In this document: positions 15,001 through 17,763 of the stretch, piece after piece | Position numbering within the stretch: the stretch's first letter is position 1 | Layout of the letters: each line of letters begins with the position of its first letter | From: an uncultured Christensenella sp. | GTDB lineage: Bacteria > Bacillota > Clostridia > Christensenellales > Borkfalkiaceae | Length of the DNA stretch: 24,764 nt | NCBI GenBank assembly: GCA_910579705.1 | Contig: CAJTUI010000015.1 | Span: forward strand, 1 to 24,764 | Reading direction: 5' to 3' | Made by a program: the position numbers and the translations under genes | Notes under the pieces: generated by a model | What the model was told of the DNA's origin: nothing | What the model saw: the letters and a program-made list of their open reading frames with translations, nothing else | The model's database searches: none

Positions 15001-16742
15001 AAGAGAAGTACGGCGATTATCTTGAAATAGTGTACGGTTCGGAAACGAAGATAAACGGAGCGGGCTGGCACGAGATAAAGGTAGTAGTAAGCAGCAAGTA
15101 CGTAGGCAACCTTGAAATCGAGGGAGCGGAGATAGCGGCAGACGGAACTATAACGCTGAAATGGTATGTCGAGAAGGCAGAACTGAGCGGCGAATGGAAC
15201 GCGGTCGGCAAGCTGGATATCGAAAGCGAAACGTATGTGGGCGGACTGGAAGGCGTAATAGAGTACGAGTACATTCATATCGCGACAGGCGAGAAAGTGA
15301 GCGCAAACGCGCTTAAAAAGGGTGAAAAGTACAAAGTAACGGCAACGATAGTCGACAAAGACAATTTCAACTGGACGGCGGAATTCGAGGCGGCGAAGAA
15401 GTATATCTACGAGTTCGAATTGCAGGTGGACATAGTAATCCTGAGCAAACCTGAGTTTGTGGTAACGGAGAAAGAGTACACGGGCGGCGAGCTGACGTTC
15501 GAATTGAAAGACGCGGAAAAGTACGAAGGCCAGATAGAGATAGTAAGCGGCAGTTTAACGGAAGTCAATGCGGGCACGTACAGAGTAACGATTAAGCTGA
15601 TAAACGAGTATGCGATCTGGGACACGGACAGCAGAGACGAAGTAACGATAGAGTTTACAATCAAGGCAATCCAATTGCACGGCGACTGGGACAGGAGCGC
15701 GGGCACGGTAGACACGCACGGTTACAACGAGTATATCGAGTATATCTATAAGGATATAGACGGAAACGAAGTAACGCGCGCGGAAATGAAGACGGGCGAA
15801 ACGTATACGGTAACGGTAGTACTAAAAGCGAGCGCAAACGGCAACTACGAATTATCCAAGGATCAGGACTGGACGATAACGTTCGTGCTTGACGCAGAGA
15901 TAAAGACGGTAGTAGAGCCTAAGCTGAGCGTGACCATAAAGGTATACACGGGCGGCACGCTGGACTTCACGCCGAGCAACTGGGGCGAGATAGTGGAATA
16001 CGTAGAAATCGAAGGCGACAGTTTCTCGCAGACGAACGCAAAGACGTATACGGTAATCCTGAGGCTGAAAGCGGGAATCGCGGTGAAGTGGTACGACGGC
16101 AGCACGGGCGAGAAGACGATCACGTTCACGATAGAGTCGATGAAGCTGGAAGGCAAGTGGAACGAAAGCAACGACGGCCGAGTAACGTTCACGAACGAGT
16201 ACAAGGGCAATTACGACGAAGTAGTGGAGTACGTGTATATCCATAAGAGCACGCAGACGACGGTGAAGTATTCTGAGCTGGTAGCGGGCGAAACGTATAT
16301 AGCGACAGTGAGAATCCGCGAGAGCGCGAAAGTGAACTTCGAGTTTGCGGAAGGATTTCAGGACACGTACGAGTTCACGTACGAGGCGGGCAAGAGCGGA
16401 ATAGCGTGGTGGCTGATACTGTTGTTGGTGCTGGCGGCGATACTGGTGATAGTGATAATCATAATAATAATCATAGTAATCAAGAGGCGTGCGCAGACGG
16501 AATACGAGTATGAGGACGTATACGAAGACGGGTACGACCCTAACGCGCCGGACGACAGCGAGAGTATGGACCCCGACTACGACCCCGACGGCGAAGACGA
16601 GCCGGATATAGACGCGGACGGCGGGTATGAAACCGATACCGACGCGGACTACGGCGAGCTTGGCGAGAGCGAGGCGGAGCCTCTGCCCGACGCTACGGAC
16701 GATATGGACCTCGGAACAGACCCCGACGGCTATAACTACTGA
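1..16742 (+). CDS. Giant membrane-anchored repeat protein (adhesin/fibre-like), 5' end outside the window
   Basis: The frame is open from base 3 to the TGA at 16740-16742, giving at least 5,579 residues. No start is visible, and the TTG at 99 is internal because the frame continues upstream through an acidic Glu/Asp-rich stretch. Layout: acidic segment, aromatic-rich region, 16 Ig-like repeats (1077-6827), diverged beta domains (6828-8858), three super-repeats (8859-15176), a five-domain stalk (15177-16391), one transmembrane segment (16401-16481) followed by Lys-Arg-Arg, and an 86-residue Asp/Glu/Tyr-rich tail. The Lys-Arg-Arg after the membrane segment predicts a cytoplasmic C-terminus and an extracellular repeat region. 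There is no LPXTG motif and no catalytic motif that I recognise. The repeats recall bacterial Ig-like, MBG or YDG domains of surface proteins, but I cannot assign a named family. Adhesion or a structural surface role is inference. Codon use changes along the gene, which suggests mosaic assembly. A strong terminator follows. Confidence 0.9.
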   Translation, partial: ESGREDASADSAADEGAQEEEEEYDERYDEGVLNSIADRTGIKFEYVDFYARSMEITAAELEEFVDTDLQTTAETILAFNNDYEAGYIDLDAKQDRKSAASDDMLLPPDGTGEYASGYTEGLQTALPIEKISASKPITNETELWGSSAYTIFGSDHWGNQRNNLAAGEAGRYYFVWLEPGESYTFSVYDAIGHSSVTYGAYDDTSHCFYRYLYNNNPEATALSYYKDVGFWGGIFDNDANGTPINGYTGQTLAETQEEYSSSITPSADYLVGSTTYNNAGQTSTLVIDGDAPSGVYYLRYWRPRKGTTSRYWGTGVSTYYNPVNWQSQYLPNMSWYWGPWSYWAEIKVIVHRSSVEAPVMKFDEGVNTDRTRKEVIYNQQPQQITFTGDYGPGLVSWTSTSTNPNSDVTLVSRPQSGIDPRGNLVLQATDVGEYTITLTPFRKWSDGTDTPRTFTFIIKKLELERPTLQDEGDVVDPTQPNLKFVYDRGGPQYISVYPVPSENVEYTTQGLTEWLWTENGMLTLQQSNQGTYTFTVKLKDKDNMVWTTPADVTDPTTGNTVQSYNDEITFTFTIGSKLISLSPEIIDDGGEVEDFSKTVTYNGADQLMNIMYVSQQSVEIDVGVLGTYSITDNVLTVSARDAGTYPIILTPKAGYVWNDGQSGPRTYDFVIDRMKISAPFLTDKDAKDNVKEVTYYGEKDENGNQWFETLTFDNAYEARITWTAIGMNQYLWGDRQLILSARAAGTYTVRFDTKANYQWDDGVTPPVVTLIINKKPVELPSLVMTDTAISYPDGATEEIVKYEGNSKEVKFNFKEHYINLKVGLQGSIFISYNETLDREWGLTSEFVKFTGTDAGEYPIKLSPTANYCWADGTTDEKIFYFRIHAISLPRLTYKTFYKETQSYYEVAEVDDMGRPTASFAYDKEIQTVRIGSGRDDEFAYNPEKHTYRIVDELNNPIENFNELGIICTEGKGYLQVEITEAGYYFIMVTLKNTNYCWEGTDESPSLVYRVVINPMALTDPVLVYDRSEEAGEKVDYEGNMMVGEYWTTDYRMTIALKDDYRNLVEVLYDETKITYEGWKDGKLVFTAGNTGEYKVRLRTKFSSYKWASGETYCEFILKIVFAPVAGIEMYYVDEEGANHDNTGDLIDNRTDIQGGQNDELSKTIIFSEKNRGIYIKRTDMSEEYIPTGFFDQFDCVVTAADSTGAAQGADWWTVHEYGENLFRFSFLHAGTYKVTITPRADYCWRDSQDNRKSVTLTIIVEKMEVTRAHLYDDGDGATYEDTLSQKTIAFNRDEGVKFSIGLGEHPDAYEVVAFEASESTDGDGMVAPGAYVEFDNDFVFTAKAVHTGSYVLKLGISNPNNYKWPSGYADVLEYKLYVEKLGIAAPTAWLYDDGDDTFNAATGSGTPIKTGMQATEVYTGYKRNIYIIGETVSGGDIEFILNATDSTNDDKAGVELTLNDIKVYKFNASKVNSYTITVRFKTADYYWLKDNGDKNDTAARTFTLKINTKMLSVPVIDGYDWQSLVDNSHFAYFTYDSDVESQAITIKGVNFGETLTADSYTTVTPSYKYITPSVSSKATADKTDFTVNIGDDNTGTIEMFTKNGTPGVPDVYCIELNLDTKNEAWLSTGAGLDTDTKYYYIIIQKAAVKVPEIEVTSGLLPNPYEKHVTYTGEKWVDALKLLNMDSKWVNYNFAYPSEMTGVHSDADNTLVVSTDAPAKSYTITVSLVDPDNMEWLAKDGSTDDLDFNLIVDPYSIAKPYIYVATSEGAEGVVGLTKTVTYNRDEQEIKIANFWNDIESRWMTKAVVSSATFEREGYEENFFDEASFETRKISHDYYQDINDGLLVFAARNADKYVVRFTLTDNAVWADGSTDPVDVTFIIEKLQYDTPYIFNDSTDTEKTISGRTKHYSYKVDENGDGVERVLQILEFDEQIMDLDSIAGVRHDGTTEFAAGITAHGFDGTYYNFHAAEAGIYTLTFKLKDFANTRWRYANLETIAFTFRIDRLKRETPFANNEYLLKLESLKDNKITVQYDARLHSMMVENIPMQAGNIVDERYVSFEVTNGANNKFPISLADVIGYTETKDASGNWLKVSDIYGPTYDGALKNLIVEKQNIITFGAKEPGSYKVTVKLASTDNMVWSNGTTDEIEFELVIEKMVHAAPSYASETTKEYEGGDVTFTIKDLYNGILTEEDYENGTVTGYAYENYSITYEGPRTVATDDNSAFEESWFNGVLKLKFREIGKYTVKVWIEEDLREYASWRDTTLTEKTFVFNVTKRNLGAQWTFSSTDEKTDAVLQTGSATWPISSPVMAKLTVTGLRVVPTASPSAAKAVPAGLDSYFKIKIYYKQNGNTEEWMLLDENDISWQYEEQADGTYNAYCFCALPYGNNNIMKSVYDIYAVQQDTDGNYVLGDSTQRFVVIADPAPFDESLLIWQYRISTDPTNTVYTVGTEGQDANNRLHLPFLTDGGQYIFNPYMNAKGMAGFDNFGYSDFEDALLSWQVRLDAFWGNTTATNAGNYEAKITLSARDPDKYSYDTAQPLVLYYTIDRAKYDLTGLSWDYAGENAFTYDDTSKTISLTGTAPSGLTWIYTGTGYANNQQVYAGEYTTSVKFSSATSNYETPKMGDTSTYTGTFEWLCTWKINQKKLSVSWQEGEHSSDGSVTTYNPVVIETETDSPSNKVTYIYKKWNETLQTWEVTPSIEREVGKTVRYLIEAVLKQGTGSLDYANNYVLEFVGEENPKEFEFGGDDTAILVHIEINGKTDTVYVYDGDPFEATAVIDLNTSNGEIDNSNIDVIYYSDVSGYTMPIPAPTLPGNYRVVLKLKYSGSTDYYLSTSQFDFQVVKATFDPDEFYWEYTHNSEDGTIVAVYDKAQSIWIDSETGEAVEIVYDGYAHNIKLKSSYDNLIISMPTSTDDVSSAIDAGDYVAKAYFTYDEDKWNAPEIEDTFEWTIKKQLLDLSQVKWSDYQDYVFTIVGGVATEYSVEVENLPDYLLDKVEYTTTYRGDFVDNVNSNAGKYTTTITIKEDLIDTDNYVLGEWPSATVDKFTDWTIARRKITVPAGNGSWNVFDGSLHNLLNVFDVTVDWEEYYTIEMEYTDADGTATAPYDGTAEHGMQFLAYNAGTYTFKLKLKDGINGNILDIDWANVVWLIPYGAGSSDLLTMADQTSSLDVEKAAMTVIGWEPEWESSTVILGAGSVSSNKFIDYEFYEGSGKTGNKVDLDKILESLGGDVYSIAPFVKDAYKGNITLTFDAGVDDYYEFTTRTLDEQNFWQVNGKPKITGYTVDGVYTPFDSDMQASGEVYVLYSGKTVTFEIDNWDYYQNYVDVWGGDELTQSEAGSYSITFVLKNDYPDYTLYWGLKDGGTAVDRSSVTLKFEIKILKLEIPELEEGITYTGDTIDVIGASLGQEAYDKLLEQYGDYVEISGNEGTKIGNYKLYLSIKEEFGTAVRWDDGSGTGLAGTYSVLWKINPIYLVKPVLNTTVSLTYDGNEHSVYEVLVGYGADVSSPELIWLMQNVRLKIEGSRSINAGEFAAVFSLPSANYACYAWIDANGNVDASSDSITINWVINKQIIDLSNVAWGYTDAEGNQIAYDDSNPFIYKRENGQAYVHKVELINLPDALKNYVSYRTDGLAGNGASAVGEYTTTFNLVLTALDTKNYEVGTLPEGLATSLTWRIVARQFNLPQTNVDWDKFDGSVHELMELVGFEAGWENYFDVKVQYSKDGVIYDEYLGYDYSIYKAYFTGSYKLEISIKAGLNSDVQSTVWFDGTDVSTGVQTVVVKSEKLELEIDGWTENDQYSTVIINGWDDIPDDVKEMFEYVIYEDGKPDVPVSPENIQSGLTYVVKFRVKAEYLNLGEYAEGLYEFGIVFIYKGEIVTELTYEFGTYDFGDQPVVWLPAPVLEDDEIVFTAEDITFEIDGWAEGTYNITEAFYNNLRALYGVDIADEMQKHNSKFFYILSGGLTHKAAGEYQVIVRFINKVNLSWYDSTKYKYENGSLIELATNTAVADTQSLINRTSKTIKFRILPARLDSIDISELEELIEDLEYTGEEQDITKSEAVAEWFRALEEKYGKLISYDKNKFTKAGEYELVIKLTDPDSSYWGLGENEFRPVDAKGYELKYVFVDGEWKLMFVHDVEGGFVEYDGDYSLEQVKFKVRYEVEYVAAGEGADSLLNADGTPKQQYVRDEDGNIVYVDGSPVRVQYVTDANGKAVKYNLVDGKYVAAEDGEYIAKYKLDEKGEKIAQTQEVKEYIYLFDKLEEDTSNVKQPLRKADGTYVNTYINFDGTDYVIAEYEIDAGGNFVMDGGNYKFTVVDAACRLELDGANPVTYTLANGRYIPTVDGGYAAKYVLDENGDIKRQVAYELDENGNPVIDTENSKVTEEVEKTSTDPYTVKWKIVASGVETPVINDKLSLVYTGKEIDISKAKLGDSAVVIANGLTADDVEDEYVLVGFDSENMEVVSGGLNTDAGTYTVVIKLKGGNYFWQGTQSDTVSVSWTIGKATVDLSGVKWSYNSDTKYTYTRENGKAKVFSVGLLNLPESLEGCVEYTTNGKVGAYAGRNAGKYITEFRFDIDENNFNPIVIPDTLPRSITWQIQKRKLEIPVNSEAWVVFDDEPHDLLGLLNLPEDWEEYFEISVTYAKDFVTFEPYEGYEAKGAGAYRFSVSIKAGINTDVTNPSVVWVTGTSQGGGEVTPDPTPDTPDGPETGDGSENTEPVTPPAPEAQSALGYALRAGKAVKADDATDGSEDGNEEEGDGEIGDGEIADPLPDDDDDDGWWSILDQYVTVGVDKLELLVTDWEGITLMARVVLDYNPNGSYSEELVERIKKMPFLEYKVYDTTGNEVGQSEITARGPGHTYFVKAIVKDGYSDYIELKYGDGVKKKFDFTTDYAPTTPLTEVDRITQTHYEEEYTGEPITFVLDFLADKPYLMIVEGESALTQTEVGKYYVTVCFRDESPYCWKSSNNQRDRSAVEIELEITRKTLEIEVEVELGGYTGIEIDIAVILKEKYGDYLEIVYGSETKINGAGWHEIKVVVSSKYVGNLEIEGAEIAADGTITLKWYVEKAELSGEWNAVGKLDIESETYVGGLEGVIEYEYIHIATGEKVSANALKKGEKYKVTATIVDKDNFNWTAEFEAAKKYIYEFELQVDIVILSKPEFVVTEKEYTGGELTFELKDAEKYEGQIEIVSGSLTEVNAGTYRVTIKLINEYAIWDTDSRDEVTIEFTIKAIQLHGDWDRSAGTVDTHGYNEYIEYIYKDIDGNEVTRAEMKTGETYTVTVVLKASANGNYELSKDQDWTITFVLDAEIKTVVEPKLSVTIKVYTGGTLDFTPSNWGEIVEYVEIEGDSFSQTNAKTYTVILRLKAGIAVKWYDGSTGEKTITFTIESMKLEGKWNESNDGRVTFTNEYKGNYDEVVEYVYIHKSTQTTVKYSELVAGETYIATVRIRESAKVNFEFAEGFQDTYEFTYEAGKSGIAWWLILLLVLAAILVIVIIIIIIIVIKRRAQTEYEYEDVYEDGYDPNAPDDSESMDPDYDPDGEDEPDIDADGGYETDTDADYGELGESEAEPLPDATDDMDLGTDPDGYNY
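370..1060 (+). other. Aromatic-rich, AT-richer N-terminal segment of the giant protein
   Basis: This part of the giant frame encodes a region dense in Trp and Tyr, including several W-Y-W, W-G-P-W and Y-Y-type clusters near its end. It lacks the repeat signature that begins at 1077. Its codons are visibly AT-richer than those downstream: many TTA leucines, TAT tyrosines, AAT asparagines and AGT serines, where the following repeats mostly use CTC, CTT, TAC and AAC. It may be a distinct folded domain at the distal part of the fibre. I recognise no family. The codon contrast suggests a separate evolutionary origin from the repeat array. Confidence 0.5.
1077..6827 (+). repeat. Sixteen tandem Ig-like repeats of about 96-151 residues
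   Basis: The units are recognised by a shared ending: A-G-x-Y-x-(V/I)-x-(L/F), then about 8 residues, then Y-x-W-x-D-G, then F-x-I-x-(K/R), then a proline that begins the next unit. By this rule units start at 1077, 1401, 1752, 2040, 2343, 2670, 3063, 3381, 3807, 4161, 4545, 4956, 5280, 5670, 6033 and 6486. Many units also carry an early Y-x-G or Y-N/D motif followed by alternating hydrophobic residues, as expected for beta sandwiches. The units are strongly diverged in sequence, so they are old duplications and not recent DNA-level copies. Unit 11 (from 4545) is the least typical, with Trp but no following Asp-Gly. The architecture resembles tandem Ig-like stalks of Gram-positive surface proteins. 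Confidence 0.8.
12394..13160 (+). repeat. Insert of short Asp/Gly/Asn-rich repeats inside super-repeat B
   Basis: About 250 residues interrupt block B and do not fit the Ig-like pattern. They are built of degenerate units of roughly 20-40 residues containing D-E-x-G-(N/D/E) or D-x-x-G-(N/K) turns, flanked by Tyr-rich strands such as Y-K-L-D-E-K-G, Y-V-L-D-E-N-G and Y-E-L-D-E-N-G. Two longer stretches match each other well: one around 12640-12720 with D-G-K-Y-V, and one around 12980-13070 with N-G-R-Y-I, each followed by A-K-Y-x-L-D-E-x-G. This could be a beta-solenoid-like or Ca-binding-like segment. No metal site can be proven from sequence alone. Confidence 0.55.
14247..14276 (+). repeat. 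Perfect 15-bp tandem duplication in the acidic linker
   Basis: The 15-base unit GGCGACGGCGAAATC occurs twice in direct succession (14247-14261 and 14262-14276). It encodes a repeated G-D-G-E-I just before a run of aspartates. It lies in the low-complexity linker of super-repeat C, where length changes would be tolerated. This is the only recent exact tandem duplication of that size that I noticed in the gene. Confidence 0.85.
14613..14672 (+). promoter_or_regulatory. Candidate dnaX-like -1 ribosomal frameshift site
   Basis: A run of nine A (14624-14632) followed by G creates the slippery heptamer A-AAA-AAG (14627-14633) in the correct phase, since the zero-frame codons are AAA at 14628 and AAG at 14631. 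A Shine-Dalgarno-like GGAG lies at 14613-14616, ten bases upstream of the heptamer, and a second at 14619-14622. After a -1 slip the next codons are GTT (14633) and TGA (14636), so translation ends at once. Downstream, CAACGG (14644-14649) can pair with CCGTTG (14667-14672). The truncated product would lack about 700 residues, including the membrane anchor. Use of the site is inference. Confidence 0.4.
15177..16391 (+). repeat. Alternating five-domain membrane-proximal stalk
   Basis: Two domain types alternate. Type 1 opens with L-x-G-x-W-(N/D) and contains E-Y-x-Y-I followed by G-E-x-Y-x-(V/A)-T. Copies begin near 15177, 15663 and 16137. Type 2 opens with an E-Y-T-G-G or V-Y-T-G-G motif and has the Ig-like ending N-A-x-T-Y. 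Copies begin near 15438 and 15900. The order is therefore 1-2-1-2-1 directly before the transmembrane segment. Copies are more alike than the N-terminal repeats, consistent with a younger expansion. This portion uses the CTG/GTA/ACG-rich codon style that starts near 13494. Confidence 0.7.
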
Positions 16743-16751
16743 TAAAACAAC

Positions 16752-16798
16752 AACAAGCCAACCCCCTTTTACGGCGGGCTGGCTTGTTTGATTTATTG
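16752..16798 (+). terminator. Intrinsic terminator of the giant gene
   Basis: AACAAGCCA (16752-16760) pairs with TGGCTTGTT (16780-16788). After an A/C mismatch the stem continues with CCC pairing with GGG. T-rich sequence follows (TTGTTTGATTTATT). It begins ten bases after the giant gene's stop, so it very probably ends that transcript and keeps it from running antisense into the convergent gene. Confidence 0.8.
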
Positions 16799-16952
16799 GC
16801 GTTTTTGCGGGGCGGTGCAACGCTTTTCTGATATGTATTTATCAAATCCCCGACAATCGCCATACGGTTTCGGGTTCGTACGGCAAGGAAATGATATATA
16901 GAAAAAGCGTTTAAAATCGGGTGCGGGTTACCAAGTAGATGAAGTCGGTCTT

Positions 16953-17288
16953 TTAATCTTCGATTAAGGTTATGGCAACTTCGGAAAACATAACGTCTAT
17001 ATTTCCGCGTTCCACTTCCAGTAAGTAATTAAACCAGTTGGCATAATTTTTTCTGTATCTTCTCAAAGTGTTATCGCTGATATGCACTGTTTTTGCAATA
17101 CCGGTTTTCGTATATTTTTTGTTTTTCGAGTTGTACAGAATTTCGATTATGCGGCAGTGGTTCACCCTTTCCTTTACGTCTTTAAAACGGAAAACCTTGA
17201 TAAGTTCTCTGTACGCGTTGGACAGGTTTACGTCTTTGCTGTTAAGTGCCGATTTCATCAAATTTTCTAATGCTTTTAAGTTAATCAT
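16953..17288 (-). CDS. Small putative helix-turn-helix protein
   Basis: A 111-residue protein from the ATG at 17286-17288 on the minus strand. It is predicted helical and basic, without a signal peptide or membrane segment. The C-terminal half contains G-I-A-K-T-V-H-I-S-D-N-T-L-R-R-Y, which looks like a helix-turn-helix: an I-A-x-x-x-x-I-S turn, then a recognition helix rich in Arg. It could be a small transcriptional regulator, possibly phage-derived. I cannot name a family. The start is uncertain. A TTG at 17328-17330 would add 14 residues, but that would read through the likely -35 element and hairpin. No clear ribosome binding site precedes either start. The gene is convergent with the giant gene and divergent from the 73-residue gene, with a palindrome between them that it might bind. 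Its codons are AT-rich compared with the giant gene. Confidence 0.6.
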   Translation of the reverse strand: MINLKALENLMKSALNSKDVNLSNAYRELIKVFRFKDVKERVNHCRIIEILYNSKNKKYTKTGIAKTVHISDNTLRRYRKNYANWFNYLLEVERGNIDVMFSEVAITLIED

Positions 17289-17301
17289 CGATAAATATTC
17301 T

Positions 17302-17345
17302 AATACAATAAAGACGGCAAAAACCGTCAAAATGTGACGGTTTTT
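17302..17345. promoter_or_regulatory. Divergent control region: palindrome and overlapping -35
   Basis: AAAAACCGTCA (17319-17329) is an exact inverted match to TGACGGTTTTT (17335-17345) across five bases. A further GACGG at 17313-17317 can compete for the same CCGTC arm. On the minus strand TTGACG (17330-17325) resembles a -35, with a weak TGTATT -10 seventeen bases on (17307-17302). The palindrome would therefore overlap the leftward promoter, as an operator would. It could alternatively act as a weak bidirectional terminator, since A and T tracts flank it. The predicted leader before the leftward ATG is very short. Confidence 0.4.
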
Positions 17346-17384
17346 TATGAATTTTTTGTGTTATTATGGCGAAAGAGGTGTTTT

Positions 17385-17606
17385 ATGAAAAAAAGAAAAC
17401 TTAACAGCAACCAAATTTTAAAGTATCTTATCGATTATCTTATTATGAGTCTGGACGAGCTTACTTACACAAATACAAAGCCTCTGACGGGCTTTGCGGA
17501 GGGCACGGTCGCCGCGTTTTTAGAGTGCCTTGAAATATTGGGTAAATGGAAAAAGTTCGGCCCGACCGACTTTACCGCTCTCGAAAGCAGGTATTGCCAT
17601 AAATAA
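17385..17606 (+). CDS. Small orphan protein, 73 residues
   Basis: I chose the ATG at 17385 because AGAGGTG lies just upstream at a proper distance. The open frame extends further upstream through a GTG at 17334, but that falls inside the palindrome. The product starts Lys-rich (M-K-K-R-K) and has a central hydrophobic, probably helical part with L-D-E-L, then G-F-A-E-G-T-V-A-A-F-L-E-C-L-E-I-L. It ends with a charged tail with one Cys. There is no signal peptide, and no segment is long enough for a confident membrane helix. I recognise no family and propose no function. It is transcribed divergently from the putative helix-turn-helix gene and precedes the sigma-factor operon, with a 157-base gap containing two hairpins. 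Confidence 0.55.
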   Translation: MKKRKLNSNQILKYLIDYLIMSLDELTYTNTKPLTGFAEGTVAAFLECLEILGKWKKFGPTDFTALESRYCHK

Positions 17607-17689
17607 TTGACGTTAATTGGAAAATATTTCCTTTTTTGCTATATAACTTGTTGTATAATTTTAAAAAATAATTTATAATTAAAGATATT

Positions 17690-17735
17690 TATTAGCCTTT
17701 CGGCTAATACCGGTGAAGGGGCGCGCCCCTTCACC
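17690..17735. repeat. Two-hairpin element with a perfect 24-bp palindrome
   Basis: The first hairpin has an 8-bp stem, TATTAGCC (17690-17697) with GGCTAATA (17702-17709), and loop TTTC. Two bases on, a perfect 24-bp palindrome spans 17712-17735: arm GGTGAAGGGG, centre CGCG, then the exact reverse complement of the arm. The palindrome is very GC-rich inside AT-rich surroundings, which suggests a small inserted repeat of the REP/MITE kind. It lies 28 bases before the sigma-factor ATG, so it would be in that gene's leader. No T tract follows, so it is not a standard terminator. Copy number elsewhere in the genome cannot be seen here. Confidence 0.6.
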
Positions 17736-17763
17736 TATAAAAAACATTAATAGCAAAAGAGAA

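Larger units (their letters stand above)
8859..15176 (+). repeat. Three-copy super-repeat of multi-domain blocks (A, B, C) in the giant protein
   Basis: Three blocks begin with the same motif, D-L-S-x-V-x-W: A at 8859, B at 10707 and C at 13494. Each continues in the same order. First comes an N-L-P-motif domain, then a W-x-I linker, then a domain with F-D-(G/D)-x-x-H-x-L followed by a W-E-x-Y-(F/Y) patch. Next come a domain opening with a G-W or D-W element, a domain with G-x-Y, and a final domain with Y-T-G-x-x-(I/Q)-D-I. Block A is about 616 residues. Block B is about 929 because of an insert at roughly 12394-13150. Block C carries a Pro/Thr/Asp-rich linker at about 14041-14310. The shared order implies duplication of a whole multi-domain block, followed by divergence and insertions. 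Confidence 0.7.

Noticed and set aside
16799..16952. Possible feature in the gap between the giant gene's terminator and the leftward gene
   Set aside because: I see no open frame with a start signal, no strong hairpin and no repeat. A short TTAATC/GATTAA pairing near the leftward stop is too weak for a terminator.
17607..17663. Sigma-A or ECF promoter before the sigma-factor gene
   Set aside because: A TATAAT at 17654-17659 is present, but no convincing -35 lies at a suitable distance. In such AT-rich DNA the hexamer alone is weak evidence. The GGAAA/TTTCC inverted repeat at 17619-17631 is too short to call.
17713..17763. Upstream GTG extension of the sigma factor by 17 residues
   Set aside because: The GTG is inside a perfect palindrome and no ribosome binding site precedes it. 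The sigma similarity begins after the ATG at 17764.
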